64,000 nucleotides of DNA from the NCBI GenBank assembly GCA_938029215.1, contig CALHFG010000051.1, positions 36,541 through 100,540 on the forward strand, read 5' to 3'. Origin of the DNA: an uncultured Acidimicrobiales bacterium (lineage in GTDB: Bacteria > Actinomycetota > Acidimicrobiia > Acidimicrobiales > SZUA-35). The number at the start of each line of letters is the position of its first letter. The first letter of the stretch is position 1. The position numbers and the translations under genes were made by a program. A model generated the notes under the pieces. It made no database searches and was not told the origin of the DNA. It saw only the letters and a program-made list of their open reading frames with translations. Below, in pieces: positions 32,263 to 41,789 of the stretch.

Positions 32263-35200
32263 CAGGCCACCGCCTCGGTCGTCGTGTCGTCCGCTTCATC
32301 GACGGTGAGTAGCGCCTCGGGGTCGATTCCCAGCACCGCCTGCAGCTGTTCGGTGTCCAGATCGCCCACGCTGGAGCTTTTGGGGAGCACAAGATCGGCT
32401 ATCTGACGCTTTCCGGCTACGACTTCTTCGACCCGCTCATCGATCGTGCCCGGACAGACCAAACGATGGCAGATGACCGTGTTCTTCTGACCGATACGCC
32501 AGACCCGATCCCGAGCCTGGTCCTCAACCGCGGGGTTCCACCAGCGGTCATACAGCACCACGTGCGACGCCGCCGTCAGATTCAATCCGGTTCCGCCAGC
32601 CTTGAGCGAAAGGACCATAGCTCCGGCCCCTTCTGCCTTCTGGAACTCATCGACGAGTTTGTCTCGAGCGGCACGACCAAGACCGCCGTGATAACAAGAA
32701 ATAGGAACGCCCATGCGCTCGGTCAGATGTTCCGCAAGCGTCTCGCCCCATGATGCAAAGTGGGTGAAGATTAGGATCTTTTCTCCGTTGATAAAGACGC
32801 TGTCCAGAATTTCTTCGAGACGGTTGAGTTTGCCCGACCGGCCGGCGATCGGGCCATCGTCGTCCTTGTTGAAGTTGGCTGGATGGTTGCAGATCTGCTT
32901 CAGGCGGGTGATCGCCGCCAACACCGCACCCTTCTTCTTGGGTGAATCGTCATCGGTAGTTTCTTTGATGAGCGTGTCCAGAGTGGCCTGATAGAGCCCC
33001 ACCTGTTCCGGTGTCATCGCGCAGTGGTCGAGCTCATCGATGCGGTCCGGCAGTTCTGCTGCAATCGCTGGTTCAGCCTTTGTCCGTCGGAATACCAGAA
33101 GGCCGTTCAGAGCTTTCAGCACTCCTTCGGCGTTCTCTCGTGTCGCCATCGAGCCGTTCTTGTTGGCAGACACATTAGCCACGAAGGAATTACGGCTCCC
33201 CATGAGACCCGGGTTGGCCCAGTCGAGAATCGCCCAGAGATCCCCGGGCCCATTCTCGATCGGCGTGCCGGTGAGAGCCAGCTTTGACCGAGCATTAAGC
33301 CGACGCAGCGTTTGTGCGGTCTCACTAGCGGGGTTCTTGATGGCCTGTGCCTCGTCGAGCACAACGTTGTTCCACGTGAGGTCTTCAAGTTTCGCCATGT
33401 CGCGAATCGCGGTGCCGTAGGTGGTGATCACGAGGTCCACTTTGCGGATCGCCTGCGCGATACCGACACCGCTGGCTCGGTTCGGGCCGTGATGGACAAG
33501 CACCTTGACCCCAGGAACGAACTTGCGGGCTTCGGAGGCCCAGTTACCAACAACCGCCGGCGGGGCGATCACTAACGCGGGCCCATTGGCCGCAGTTTGC
33601 GCGATGTGGGCGAGCATCGTCGGCGTCTTGCCGAGTCCCATGTCGAGTGCCAAACAGCCCCCGAGTCCTGCCGATTCCAAGAAGCCGAGCCATGCCAGGG
33701 CGTCAGCTTGGTAGCTGCGAAGTTCGCCTTCGAAGCCTTCGGGCGAGGTAGGCAGGTCGGTGGGCAGGTTCTGTGCACTGCGGATGAGATCGACAGCCCA
33801 ACCCGAACCAGCAATCGACACTCCGCCCGCGAGAGGCGACCCCTCGAGTCCCAGGGCATGTCGCAGCATGTCGGCGCCACTGAGAGACTTTTGGTCCTCA
33901 CGATCCGCCAGAGCCTTGGCAGCCTGGGCCAGATCGGCCTTGTCTAGTTCGACCCATTGGCCCTGGCTCTGCACCAAGGGACGAGCTTCGCGAGCAAGCC
34001 GAGCGATATCGGCGGCGGATAGTTCGACGCCGTCGAAAACTGCCGACCAGCGAACATTGGCCAACTGCTGGGCCCCTACGACGGGATCGTTGCCCTCTTC
34101 GGAGGTAAGCCTGAGGGAGGCGGTTGCCTTCTTGCGAGAAAGGTTCGGAACCCGAACGTCGTAGCCGTTGGCCAGCATCACGTCGCCGACCTTTGTCATG
34201 AAGGTCCAGGCTTCGTCCTGGGACAGCATGACCTCTCCCCTGCGTCTGCTGCCGGGTCGAAGCAGCACGTCGTAGAGCCGTTCAAGACGTACGAGGTGAT
34301 CCCGGATGCGCTTGGAACGCACGGAAGAGGATGTGACCATGACCTGCTCGACGGGATCGAGCGACTTCTTGTCTCCCTGAGCGAGCACACGGAGGTGCCA
34401 CGCTCCGCTCTGGTCTGGTTCGTTCAGCTCGACAACCAACGGATGCTTTGTTGCCTGGGTAACAGCTCCGGTCCACTGATCGAGGCGTCGAGCAAGGTCG
34501 GACCCCAACCGAGTCGGGGCCGCGAACGCTTCGCCGTCCAGACGAGCAAGAACCGCCTCAATCATGTCTGACCGATTGCTCAGCGCAGGGGGTGGTGCCG
34601 GCACCTCGAGGCTCCGGGCCGAGGTGGTAACGATCGTGTTGGTCAGGTCGGCCAGAACTGCATCGGTGAAAGCTCGCGAGTCACGTTTGGTCTCAAAGAC
34701 CGATGCCGAACCGGGACATGACTCGGCGAGGAGTCTGATGGACTCGGGCGGAACGAGCGCGGGCTTCCAACCCACTTGGTACAGCGTGTGATTCTGTGCA
34801 GGCTTTTCTGCAGTGGATCCCCTGGGGGCTTTAGAAATCGTCGGAACGATTCGGCCTTGGGTGACGGTGCGAACCGCCGTGGATGCCACCAGCCCAAACC
34901 AGGTAGCGCTGACGCCGATCTCTTCGATATCTCTCGTGCCGGCCAGCGACACAAGCCAACCAAGCGCCTGATCCAGCGGCGCCTGCAACGATGGAACGTC
35001 GGTGCCGTCTGGCAGTTTGACACCGTCGTGATCGCTCCACTTCAACACCGAACCGGCTGCGGTCAACGCATCGGCAACCTCTTCGCGGGTCCCATGTTCG
35101 GCATTCCAGCCGCCGAGCCAGGCAACCACCCGTCCCGGCATCCAGGACAGCTGCAAGCTCGCCACCGCTTCACCCGGAGCTGGCGCAGCCTTGCGGCCAC

Positions 35201-35525
35201 CTTGCCGCGGTGGACCGACAAGCTCGGTGAGAACGGCATCGATGCGATCGGCCTCGGCGGCCAAATCGTCCAGAACCAAGAACTTGGTGGGACGAGGCAT
35301 GAAACGCTTGGTGTCCTCGATCGCAAACTCGACATCGTCGAGCATCCGCACCAGACCGTTCACCCAGTGCGGCCGATGCTCGGTGAGAACGGCCAGCTCC
35401 TCTGGTGTCGCCAGCCCGTCAAGATGGTGCTGAATCAGACGCGAGAAATGACGAGGCGGGGGCGCGACTGTCTGCACCTGGGCCGGGCTATTTTGTGCCT
35501 GGAGACGATCCTGCGGGGACGTCAT
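32262..35525 (-). CDS. SNF2-family DEAD/DEAH-like helicase
   Basis: LGGCLALDMGLGKTPTMLAHIAQ; VVLDEAQAIKN; LALTGTPIENGPGDLWAILDW; LSLKAGGTGLNLTAASHVVLYDRWWNPAVEDQARDRVWRIGQ. Start chosen at MTSPQDRL (35525); ORF open to 35654. Confidence 0.93.
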   Translation of the reverse strand: MTSPQDRLQAQNSPAQVQTVAPPPRHFSRLIQHHLDGLATPEELAVLTEHRPHWVNGLVRMLDDVEFAIEDTKRFMPRPTKFLVLDDLAAEADRIDAVLTELVGPPRQGGRKAAPAPGEAVASLQLSWMPGRVVAWLGGWNAEHGTREEVADALTAAGSVLKWSDHDGVKLPDGTDVPSLQAPLDQALGWLVSLAGTRDIEEIGVSATWFGLVASTAVRTVTQGRIVPTISKAPRGSTAEKPAQNHTLYQVGWKPALVPPESIRLLAESCPGSASVFETKRDSRAFTDAVLADLTNTIVTTSARSLEVPAPPPALSNRSDMIEAVLARLDGEAFAAPTRLGSDLARRLDQWTGAVTQATKHPLVVELNEPDQSGAWHLRVLAQGDKKSLDPVEQVMVTSSSVRSKRIRDHLVRLERLYDVLLRPGSRRRGEVMLSQDEAWTFMTKVGDVMLANGYDVRVPNLSRKKATASLRLTSEEGNDPVVGAQQLANVRWSAVFDGVELSAADIARLAREARPLVQSQGQWVELDKADLAQAAKALADREDQKSLSGADMLRHALGLEGSPLAGGVSIAGSGWAVDLIRSAQNLPTDLPTSPEGFEGELRSYQADALAWLGFLESAGLGGCLALDMGLGKTPTMLAHIAQTAANGPALVIAPPAVVGNWASEARKFVPGVKVLVHHGPNRASGVGIAQAIRKVDLVITTYGTAIRDMAKLEDLTWNNVVLDEAQAIKNPASETAQTLRRLNARSKLALTGTPIENGPGDLWAILDWANPGLMGSRNSFVANVSANKNGSMATRENAEGVLKALNGLLVFRRTKAEPAIAAELPDRIDELDHCAMTPEQVGLYQATLDTLIKETTDDDSPKKKGAVLAAITRLKQICNHPANFNKDDDGPIAGRSGKLNRLEEILDSVFINGEKILIFTHFASWGETLAEHLTERMGVPISCYHGGLGRAARDKLVDEFQKAEGAGAMVLSLKAGGTGLNLTAASHVVLYDRWWNPAVEDQARDRVWRIGQKNTVICHRLVCPGTIDERVEEVVAGKRQIADLVLPKSSSVGDLDTEQLQAVLGIDPEALLTVDEADDTTTEAVA

Positions 35526-35775
35526 GGACTCTAAAAGGGCGATGGAAGGCTCCCTAGATTGATTTCCTGGAGGAAATCCAGCGGTAGGTCTATCTGCAGC
35601 AACGAACAGCGGTGAACCACAAGGTTCAAGGCCATCAACAGTGGCCAAAGCCAACGATGCCGCATCCGGTTAGCTCTCTATCGGACCGCCTGCGGTGCTG
35701 ATTGAGGCCTCTCGGCTATGAACTCCAGCATATCTCAAGGGAGCGCCCTTCCGACGGACCCTGGAGGCAGGCCCG

Positions 35776-38337
35776 TTATGGAAGCGTGATCCCCGTAACC
35801 GAAGTTATTGGCCCACGAACGCCGTTGGCGTCGACCGCCCGAACCGCCAGCTCATACGACGTGCTGGGTTCCAAATCAGCAAACACATGCCAACGGTTGT
35901 TGTCGGTGGCAACGACCGCTCCGTCGAGCAACATCTCGTGGGTCGCGGCCCCCTCCACGGTGGCGTAGTTGATCACCATCAGTCGGCGTTCGGTGCGGGT
36001 GATGTTCACAAAGGCGGGCGCAGCTTGCGTACCACCCAGGGTGGTGGTTGTCGCCGGGTCGGTCTCGGGTCCGGACTGGCCGTTGCCGGCCACCGCCCTC
36101 ACGGTGTGGGTATAGGTTGTCCCCTCGGCAAGACCGGAGTCGACGAACCAGCCACTGGAAGAGGTGCCTACAACGACACCGTCTCGCAGTATCTGGTGGG
36201 TTTCCGCACCTTGGATCGTCCCGAAGTTCAAGACCACCAGCCGTTTCTCGATCCGGGTGACATTGAGGAATTCTGGAGTCCCGATGGAGCTACCCGGCGT
36301 GGTGGTTTCAACGGTGAGACTCTCATCCCCTGGTACGCCGCGAGCGTCGACCGCTCGAACCGAATAGGTGTAGGTCGTCCCTTCGACGACGTCTGAATCG
36401 ACATACCAGCGGTCGTTGTCGGTGCCGATGACCACGTCGTCGCGAAGAATCTGATAACTCTCGGCGCCGTCGACAAGTCCGTAGTTCAGGACGACCAGCT
36501 TCTTTTCGGTTCGCGTAACCCTCAGCGACGGAGCCGGCAATGTGGGGGCGGCTCCAATCTGTTCGAAAATCTCGATCGAGTCAGCGGTGAGTTGACGGTT
36601 TGAACCAGGAAGCTGGTAGCGGACGAACCTTCCGGTGCGGTAGACGTCGACGTCGGTCCATCGCCCGATGGCGCCTACGTCAATTGTGCCAACGCCAGGC
36701 TGGGTTCTGGTCGCCGCAGGGTCGGTAGAGGAAAAGGGCTGATCAGAAACGAAGAGCGACCCGTTCGAGAGTCCGTTGATATTGCCGTCACCGCGTTCAA
36801 ACAGCCGCACCTGACCAATCTGCTGGACCGAACCCAGATCGATTTCAAGCCAGGGGTCGTCCTCGACCTGCGTCTCGGCGAAGAACGTGCGGACTCCATC
36901 GTGGCGGGTGCGACCGGCCAGATGAAGATCGACCGCGTAGGAGCCGTCAAGGTTGTCTCGAACCGATGACATTGTGACCGGCCGTCCGAGCGACAGCAAC
37001 GGACCTTTCTCTGGCTGTTCGACGACATCGAAAACCGCAAACCCGCCCGCCCAGCGAGACCCGGCTCTCGTGATGTCGCCACCCAGCCAGAGTCGGCCAT
37101 TTTCGGAGCCATGAATGGCCCAAATGCCCGACTGCATGCCGAGGTCCATCAGGTAGCCAGGAATCTCCTCACCGGAATCAGCATCGAAGGCAGCCGACCA
37201 AACCACATGGGTTTGAGAGGGGTCGGTCAACGCGCTCTGGTTCGCCGCCTGCCAGGCGGTGTTGTTGAACGGAACAACCTCGGTTGAAAACGCTTGATTG
37301 GCCCAGAAATGGCCGCCGGTGTAGAGACGGTTACCAATGACCTCGGTGGCCTGGTAGTCGCCGCCACCGTAGGAGGCGAGGTAGTAGCCAACTCGGCTGA
37401 GATCGCTCGCATTGAGGATCTCCAAAAGGTGAGACTCCCGGGCCACATAGACCTTGTCGCCGTGCACCGCAATATCGAACGGGTTCTGTTTGCAGCAGTT
37501 CGGCATTCCCACCGGAGTCCCTTGATTCACCCCCGGAACCAGTTCGCCGGTGAACCCATCCAGCGCGCCGAACCATTTATGCGGCTCGCCGTTGAGCACT
37601 TCGAAGAAGCCACCCACATACAACCGGTCGCCGCTGGGCGATGCCTCGATGGTCCAAACCCGCGCGCCAGATGCTGCGCCTCCAAAGGCCGTGTCGTGCG
37701 CTCCGGTCGAGAGATCGAGCTTTGCTAAACGAAGCGCCCGGTCGCTATCGGCGAAATCGAAATTGCCTCCCGCGTAGAGAGAATCATTGGCGATGTCCAT
37801 ATCCATCACCACGGGAACCCCGGTAGAAAAGCTGAGGTTTGCCGTGAAGCCTGCGACGACGCTTCCGGTCGACGGGTCAAGGGCGGCAAGAGGACCCGTG
37901 GCAACACCATTGATAGAGGTGAACTCTCCTCCGACAAACAGACGGGACCCGTCGGTCTCCAGAGCGAACACCGCACCGTCGAGTTGCGGGCTGAATGAGG
38001 GGATCCACTCGCCGGTTGCACTATCGAAAGCGGCCAGGTACGCCTGATCATGTAGCGGTGAATTGACGAACTGGCGAACGTGCCCAAAGCGGCCGGCCAC
38101 ATAGACCACACCATCAACTTCGGCGAAGTCCCATACCAGGCTGCGCAACTCGACGGTCGGTGAGGGAAGCAGCGTCGTGACGCCCCAGCTTGGTGATGGC
38201 TCTGGCGAGACTTCGAACCCCGCAGGCACGTTGCCAACCGTTGGTGCCTGCGCCACGACTGCTGCCGGTGTAGCAAACGAAAGCGTCGCTGCAAGCAACC
38301 CAATACATGTCAAGCCAATGAACCGCCCAGTTCTCAT
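35776..38337 (-). CDS. Secreted multidomain protein: signal peptide, beta-propeller/delta-60-like repeats, discoidin-like domain, three tandem fibronectin-III-like domains
   Basis: MRTGRFIGLTCIGLLAATLSFATPAAVVAQA; LFVGGEFTSINGVATGPLAALDPSTG; WLEIDLGSVQQIGQVRLFERG; three ~85-aa repeats RTEKKLVVLNYG/RIEKRLVVLNFG/RTERRLMVINYA. Confidence 0.8.
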   Translation of the reverse strand: MRTGRFIGLTCIGLLAATLSFATPAAVVAQAPTVGNVPAGFEVSPEPSPSWGVTTLLPSPTVELRSLVWDFAEVDGVVYVAGRFGHVRQFVNSPLHDQAYLAAFDSATGEWIPSFSPQLDGAVFALETDGSRLFVGGEFTSINGVATGPLAALDPSTGSVVAGFTANLSFSTGVPVVMDMDIANDSLYAGGNFDFADSDRALRLAKLDLSTGAHDTAFGGAASGARVWTIEASPSGDRLYVGGFFEVLNGEPHKWFGALDGFTGELVPGVNQGTPVGMPNCCKQNPFDIAVHGDKVYVARESHLLEILNASDLSRVGYYLASYGGGDYQATEVIGNRLYTGGHFWANQAFSTEVVPFNNTAWQAANQSALTDPSQTHVVWSAAFDADSGEEIPGYLMDLGMQSGIWAIHGSENGRLWLGGDITRAGSRWAGGFAVFDVVEQPEKGPLLSLGRPVTMSSVRDNLDGSYAVDLHLAGRTRHDGVRTFFAETQVEDDPWLEIDLGSVQQIGQVRLFERGDGNINGLSNGSLFVSDQPFSSTDPAATRTQPGVGTIDVGAIGRWTDVDVYRTGRFVRYQLPGSNRQLTADSIEIFEQIGAAPTLPAPSLRVTRTEKKLVVLNYGLVDGAESYQILRDDVVIGTDNDRWYVDSDVVEGTTYTYSVRAVDARGVPGDESLTVETTTPGSSIGTPEFLNVTRIEKRLVVLNFGTIQGAETHQILRDGVVVGTSSSGWFVDSGLAEGTTYTHTVRAVAGNGQSGPETDPATTTTLGGTQAAPAFVNITRTERRLMVINYATVEGAATHEMLLDGAVVATDNNRWHVFADLEPSTSYELAVRAVDANGVRGPITSVTGITLP

Positions 38338-38386
38338 AGTTTTCACCGTAGTTGGCGTTGGCTCCAAAGTGGCAGTCAGAACCGGC

Positions 38387-38842
38387 CTATGAATTCCGAG
38401 CGATCGCCGAGATTTGCTGCATCGCTTGCTGAGAGCTCTTCGGGACGGTGTATTCCACACCGTCGACCTGCCAGTCGGTCGTAACGAGCGTGTCTCGTTT
38501 GATCTCCACCGTCGTTCCGGGTCCAAGGCGACGCAGGATCGATTTGCCCACGTGCCGTACCCGCCCGCCTTCTATGAGCACCAGTCCCTCGCTGGTGGCC
38601 GCAAGGACCCGGTAGAGCGTCGTGGCGGTCAGTGCGATCGATGCGCCGGCAACGCCGATGACGATTCGGTTCAGCCAGTCCTCGAATCCAGCGACGATGG
38701 CGATTCCGGTAAGCGCGATGAATGCGGCCAGAGAATACATGTATCCCAGTCGATGTCGCTGCCACATGAAAGCAGCCCCATACAGCTGTTCGCCGGGACC
38801 AAGAAGTCGTTGGACCGATCGGAGGAGGACGTTGTAGCGCAT
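38387..38842 (-). CDS. Small membrane protein with PH-like/unknown cytosolic domain
   Basis: 151 aa, two TM helices (LGYMYSLAAFIALTGIAIVAGF, IVIGVAGASIALTATTLYRVLA) followed by a soluble domain (SEGLVLIEGGRVRHVGKSIL). Confidence 0.55.
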   Translation of the reverse strand: MRYNVLLRSVQRLLGPGEQLYGAAFMWQRHRLGYMYSLAAFIALTGIAIVAGFEDWLNRIVIGVAGASIALTATTLYRVLAATSEGLVLIEGGRVRHVGKSILRRLGPGTTVEIKRDTLVTTDWQVDGVEYTVPKSSQQAMQQISAIARNS

Positions 38843-38859
38843 GGAACGTTTCTGGAGAA

Positions 38860-38907
38860 AAAGGGAGAAGGGTCCGTTCGCTCTGCCTGTGCAGAACGAA
38901 CGGACCC
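38860..38907 (-). terminator. Strong hairpin terminator after the TRAP operon
   Basis: gggtccgttcg (38870-38880) pairs with cgaacggaccc (38897-38907); inner tctgc-ctgt-gcaga stem; on the minus strand followed by ttctccctttttct. Confidence 0.8.
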
Positions 38908-38918
38908 TCGGTTAACGT

Positions 38919-40148
38919 TTACAGGTTTGCTGACTTAAGCATCGATGTCTCTGCGAGGCCATGCCACTCTTGGACCGCATCTCGGTACTCGCGCCAGGGT
39001 CCGAGGATGCTGGCAAAGATCGGATTGCTGCTCGCAATGTTGTCGAGCACCGACTCGGTCTCTTCCTTGAACGCCGACATCAGTTCGGGGCTGAACTCAC
39101 GAATCTCGGCGAACTCCTTCACCTTCTGAAGATCGCGTGGGTTGAGGACGTCGTACTTCGCCATCGTTCGAACGTTGGCGGTAGCGGCAGCGTTCTCGAC
39201 CGCAGCTTTGTAGACCTCGGGGAGGTCGTTCCACTGGGACAGGGGAAGCTGCACTTCGAGGGAGGGACCGGGTTCCCACCAGCCTGGGTGGTAGTAGAAG
39301 AGGTCGCTTCCGAGCTGATCAAGACCCAGGATCAGGTCGTCGGTCGGGCCGACGAACTCGGCTGCATCAATGGCGCCGGTCTGAATCGACGGCAAGATGT
39401 CGCCGCCGGCGAGGGAGACCTGCTCGCCACCGAGGTTATTGAGTACCTGGCCGGCAATACCGGGAATACGCATGGTGAGACCCTGGATGTCGGCGACGCT
39501 TTCGATCTCCTTGGAGAACCAGCCACCCATCTGCACGCCCGTGTTGCCCGCCGGGAACTGAATCAGACCGAACTCACTGGCGTAGAAGTCTCGCATGAGT
39601 TCGAGGCCGCCACCTTCGTAGAGCCACCCATTTTGCTGCCGGGAGGTCAAGCCGAACGGGACCGCAGTTCCGAACTGCGTCGCCGGGTTGATTCCTGTGT
39701 AGTAGTAGGAAGCGGTGTGGCCCGCTCCGGCACCACCGTCACGAACGGTGGGAAGCACTTCGAGTCCACCCACGATCTCGCCAGCGGGACGAGCGTTGAT
39801 CTTGAAACGCCCGCCGGTGAGTCGGGCCACTTCGTCGGCGAAGATCTGGGCCGCACCAAAGATGGTGACGAGGCCGGTCGGCCACGATGTAGCCATCTCG
39901 AGCTCGATCTCGGGTAGATCAGAGTCTTGAACGAGCTCTACGGTTTCTTCGTCGGAATCGGTGCCTTCGGCTGGTGTGCCATCCTCGTTGCCATCGAGGC
40001 GCTCTTCCAGCGACTCGGGGGCACTGCTAGAACAGGCTGCCAGGACGGCCGAACTGGCCGCCAGGCCGGCAACGCCGACACCCGCTTTGCCAAGGAAGGA
40101 ACGGCGACTAATCCCCGCTTCCTCGGCTTCAATCTGTACTTCTTCCAT
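38919..40148 (-). CDS. dctP: TRAP transporter solute-binding protein, Tat-type lipoprotein signal
   Basis: ISRRSFLGKAGVGVAGLAASSAVLAACSSS; GGLEVLPTVRDGGAGAGHTASYYY; LTMRIPGIAGQVLNNLGGEQVSLAGGDILPSIQTGAIDAAEFVGPTDD. Confidence 0.9.
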   Translation of the reverse strand: MEEVQIEAEEAGISRRSFLGKAGVGVAGLAASSAVLAACSSSAPESLEERLDGNEDGTPAEGTDSDEETVELVQDSDLPEIELEMATSWPTGLVTIFGAAQIFADEVARLTGGRFKINARPAGEIVGGLEVLPTVRDGGAGAGHTASYYYTGINPATQFGTAVPFGLTSRQQNGWLYEGGGLELMRDFYASEFGLIQFPAGNTGVQMGGWFSKEIESVADIQGLTMRIPGIAGQVLNNLGGEQVSLAGGDILPSIQTGAIDAAEFVGPTDDLILGLDQLGSDLFYYHPGWWEPGPSLEVQLPLSQWNDLPEVYKAAVENAAATANVRTMAKYDVLNPRDLQKVKEFAEIREFSPELMSAFKEETESVLDNIASSNPIFASILGPWREYRDAVQEWHGLAETSMLKSANL

Positions 40149-40205
40149 TTGCCTCTCCTTGGTTAGTTGGAATCGCTAGTAACAATAGTTGCTTCGGCAG
40201 CACAC

Positions 40206-41780
40206 CTAAGACGGTGCGCTCACGAACAGGTCGAATGAGAATCGGGTGATCCCGGGGAAGGCACCGAGAATGATCAAGGCGATGCCCTGCAGCACCATGA
40301 ACGGGATCGCTCCCTTGTGAATGTCCGCGGTCTTTACCTCGGGCGGCGCCACGCTCTGCAAATAGAAGAGCGAGAACCCGACCGGCGGTGAGATAAACGC
40401 CATGTTGAGGTTGACGGCCATAAGGACGGTGAACCAGATCTTGTCCACCTCAGAGAACCCGAGTTCTTGCATGGCCGGCACGAAGATGGGAACGACGATG
40501 AACGTAATCTCGAGGAATTCCAGGTTGATGCCCAGAATAAACACCGCGATCATCGCCACGATGACGAAGCCGGTCTTGCCGCCACCGATTGCGGTAAGCC
40601 ACTCGGAGGTTTTGTCCGAGCCGCCGAGCTCGCGGAATACGAGGCTGAAGAAGCTGGAGGCGAAAACCAGCGTGATCACCAGGATTGTGATGTTGCCGGT
40701 ACTGCGGCCGGCCTCCCGGAAAGCCGTAGGGGTAAGGCGCCAGGTGGGCTCGATGTGATCACCACCGTCGGCGTGCAGAACTCGATCGAAGTAGTAGTTC
40801 AGTCCACCCAGGAGGAGCGCGCCGAGAACACCGATCGAACCAGCCTCCGACGGCGTAGCGATACCACGGAAGATGGCAGCGAGTACGCCCAAGATCAACA
40901 GGACGGTGGGCACGATGGAAACCACGACTTCGGCCGCCAACATCGAGCCGAGCTGCAGAATGGCCATGATGATGACAAACCCGAGCAGAGCCACGATCAG
41001 GCCGGCGTTCAGATTGCTGAGCGATAGCACCACGACGAAGAGCAGCGCAGCAAGGATTGCTGCGATCGTGACCGCATGAGCGGTCGTTACCTTGCCATTG
41101 AGTGTCCGATCCTCCTTGGGCATCGCAGGACCAACGTCGGGCTTGATCGCCGAGATCCCCAACGCGTAGAGAACATAGAGCCCCGAGAGCAGGAGTCCAG
41201 GAATGAGCGCACCCGCAAAAAGGCCGATGATGCCGACGCCCACCTGCTGGGCGAGCAGGATCAACACAAGGCTCGGCGGGAGCAACTGTGCGAGCGTTCC
41301 CGAAGCCGTGATGGCACCGGTCGCGAGCTTGTGGTCATAGCCAAGCTTCACCATGGCGGGGAGTGAGAGCAGGCCCATCACAATCACGGTTGCAGCCACA
41401 ACGCCAGTGGCGGCGGCAAGCAAGGTTCCAACGACGATCACCGCTGCGGCAACGCCGCCCCGTAGGGGCCCCATGAGCATGCCGATGGCACGCAACAGCC
41501 GTTCCGCGAGCCCGGATCTTTCCAAGATCGCCCCCATCAAAACGAACAGCGGCACCGCCAGCAACACGGTGTTGCCGGATCGCCCCAGGTTGTTCGACCA
41601 CAGCTGAGGAAGGCTGTTCATCGATGGAGGATTGAACACATCGAACAGGTCGCCCAGAAAAGTGAACAGCACGGCTGTCGAGGCGAACGAAAACGCCACG
41701 TTGTAGCCGGTGAGGATCATCGCCATGAAGACGACGAACATGATCATGGCGAAGAACTCGCCTAGGTCCATACCAAGCAC
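40206..41780 (-). CDS. dctM: TRAP transporter large permease subunit
   Basis: VPLFVLMGAILERSGLAERLL; ATPSEAGSIGVLGALLLG; FISPPVGFSLFYLQSVAPPEV; 524 aa polytopic. Confidence 0.93.
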   Translation of the reverse strand: MLGMDLGEFFAMIMFVVFMAMILTGYNVAFSFASTAVLFTFLGDLFDVFNPPSMNSLPQLWSNNLGRSGNTVLLAVPLFVLMGAILERSGLAERLLRAIGMLMGPLRGGVAAAVIVVGTLLAAATGVVAATVIVMGLLSLPAMVKLGYDHKLATGAITASGTLAQLLPPSLVLILLAQQVGVGIIGLFAGALIPGLLLSGLYVLYALGISAIKPDVGPAMPKEDRTLNGKVTTAHAVTIAAILAALLFVVVLSLSNLNAGLIVALLGFVIIMAILQLGSMLAAEVVVSIVPTVLLILGVLAAIFRGIATPSEAGSIGVLGALLLGGLNYYFDRVLHADGGDHIEPTWRLTPTAFREAGRSTGNITILVITLVFASSFFSLVFRELGGSDKTSEWLTAIGGGKTGFVIVAMIAVFILGINLEFLEITFIVVPIFVPAMQELGFSEVDKIWFTVLMAVNLNMAFISPPVGFSLFYLQSVAPPEVKTADIHKGAIPFMVLQGIALIILGAFPGITRFSFDLFVSAPS

Positions 41781-41789
41781 TACAGCCCC

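Noticed and set aside
34776-35534. 252-aa plus-strand ORF
   Set aside because: Antisense shadow of the SNF2 helicase gene.
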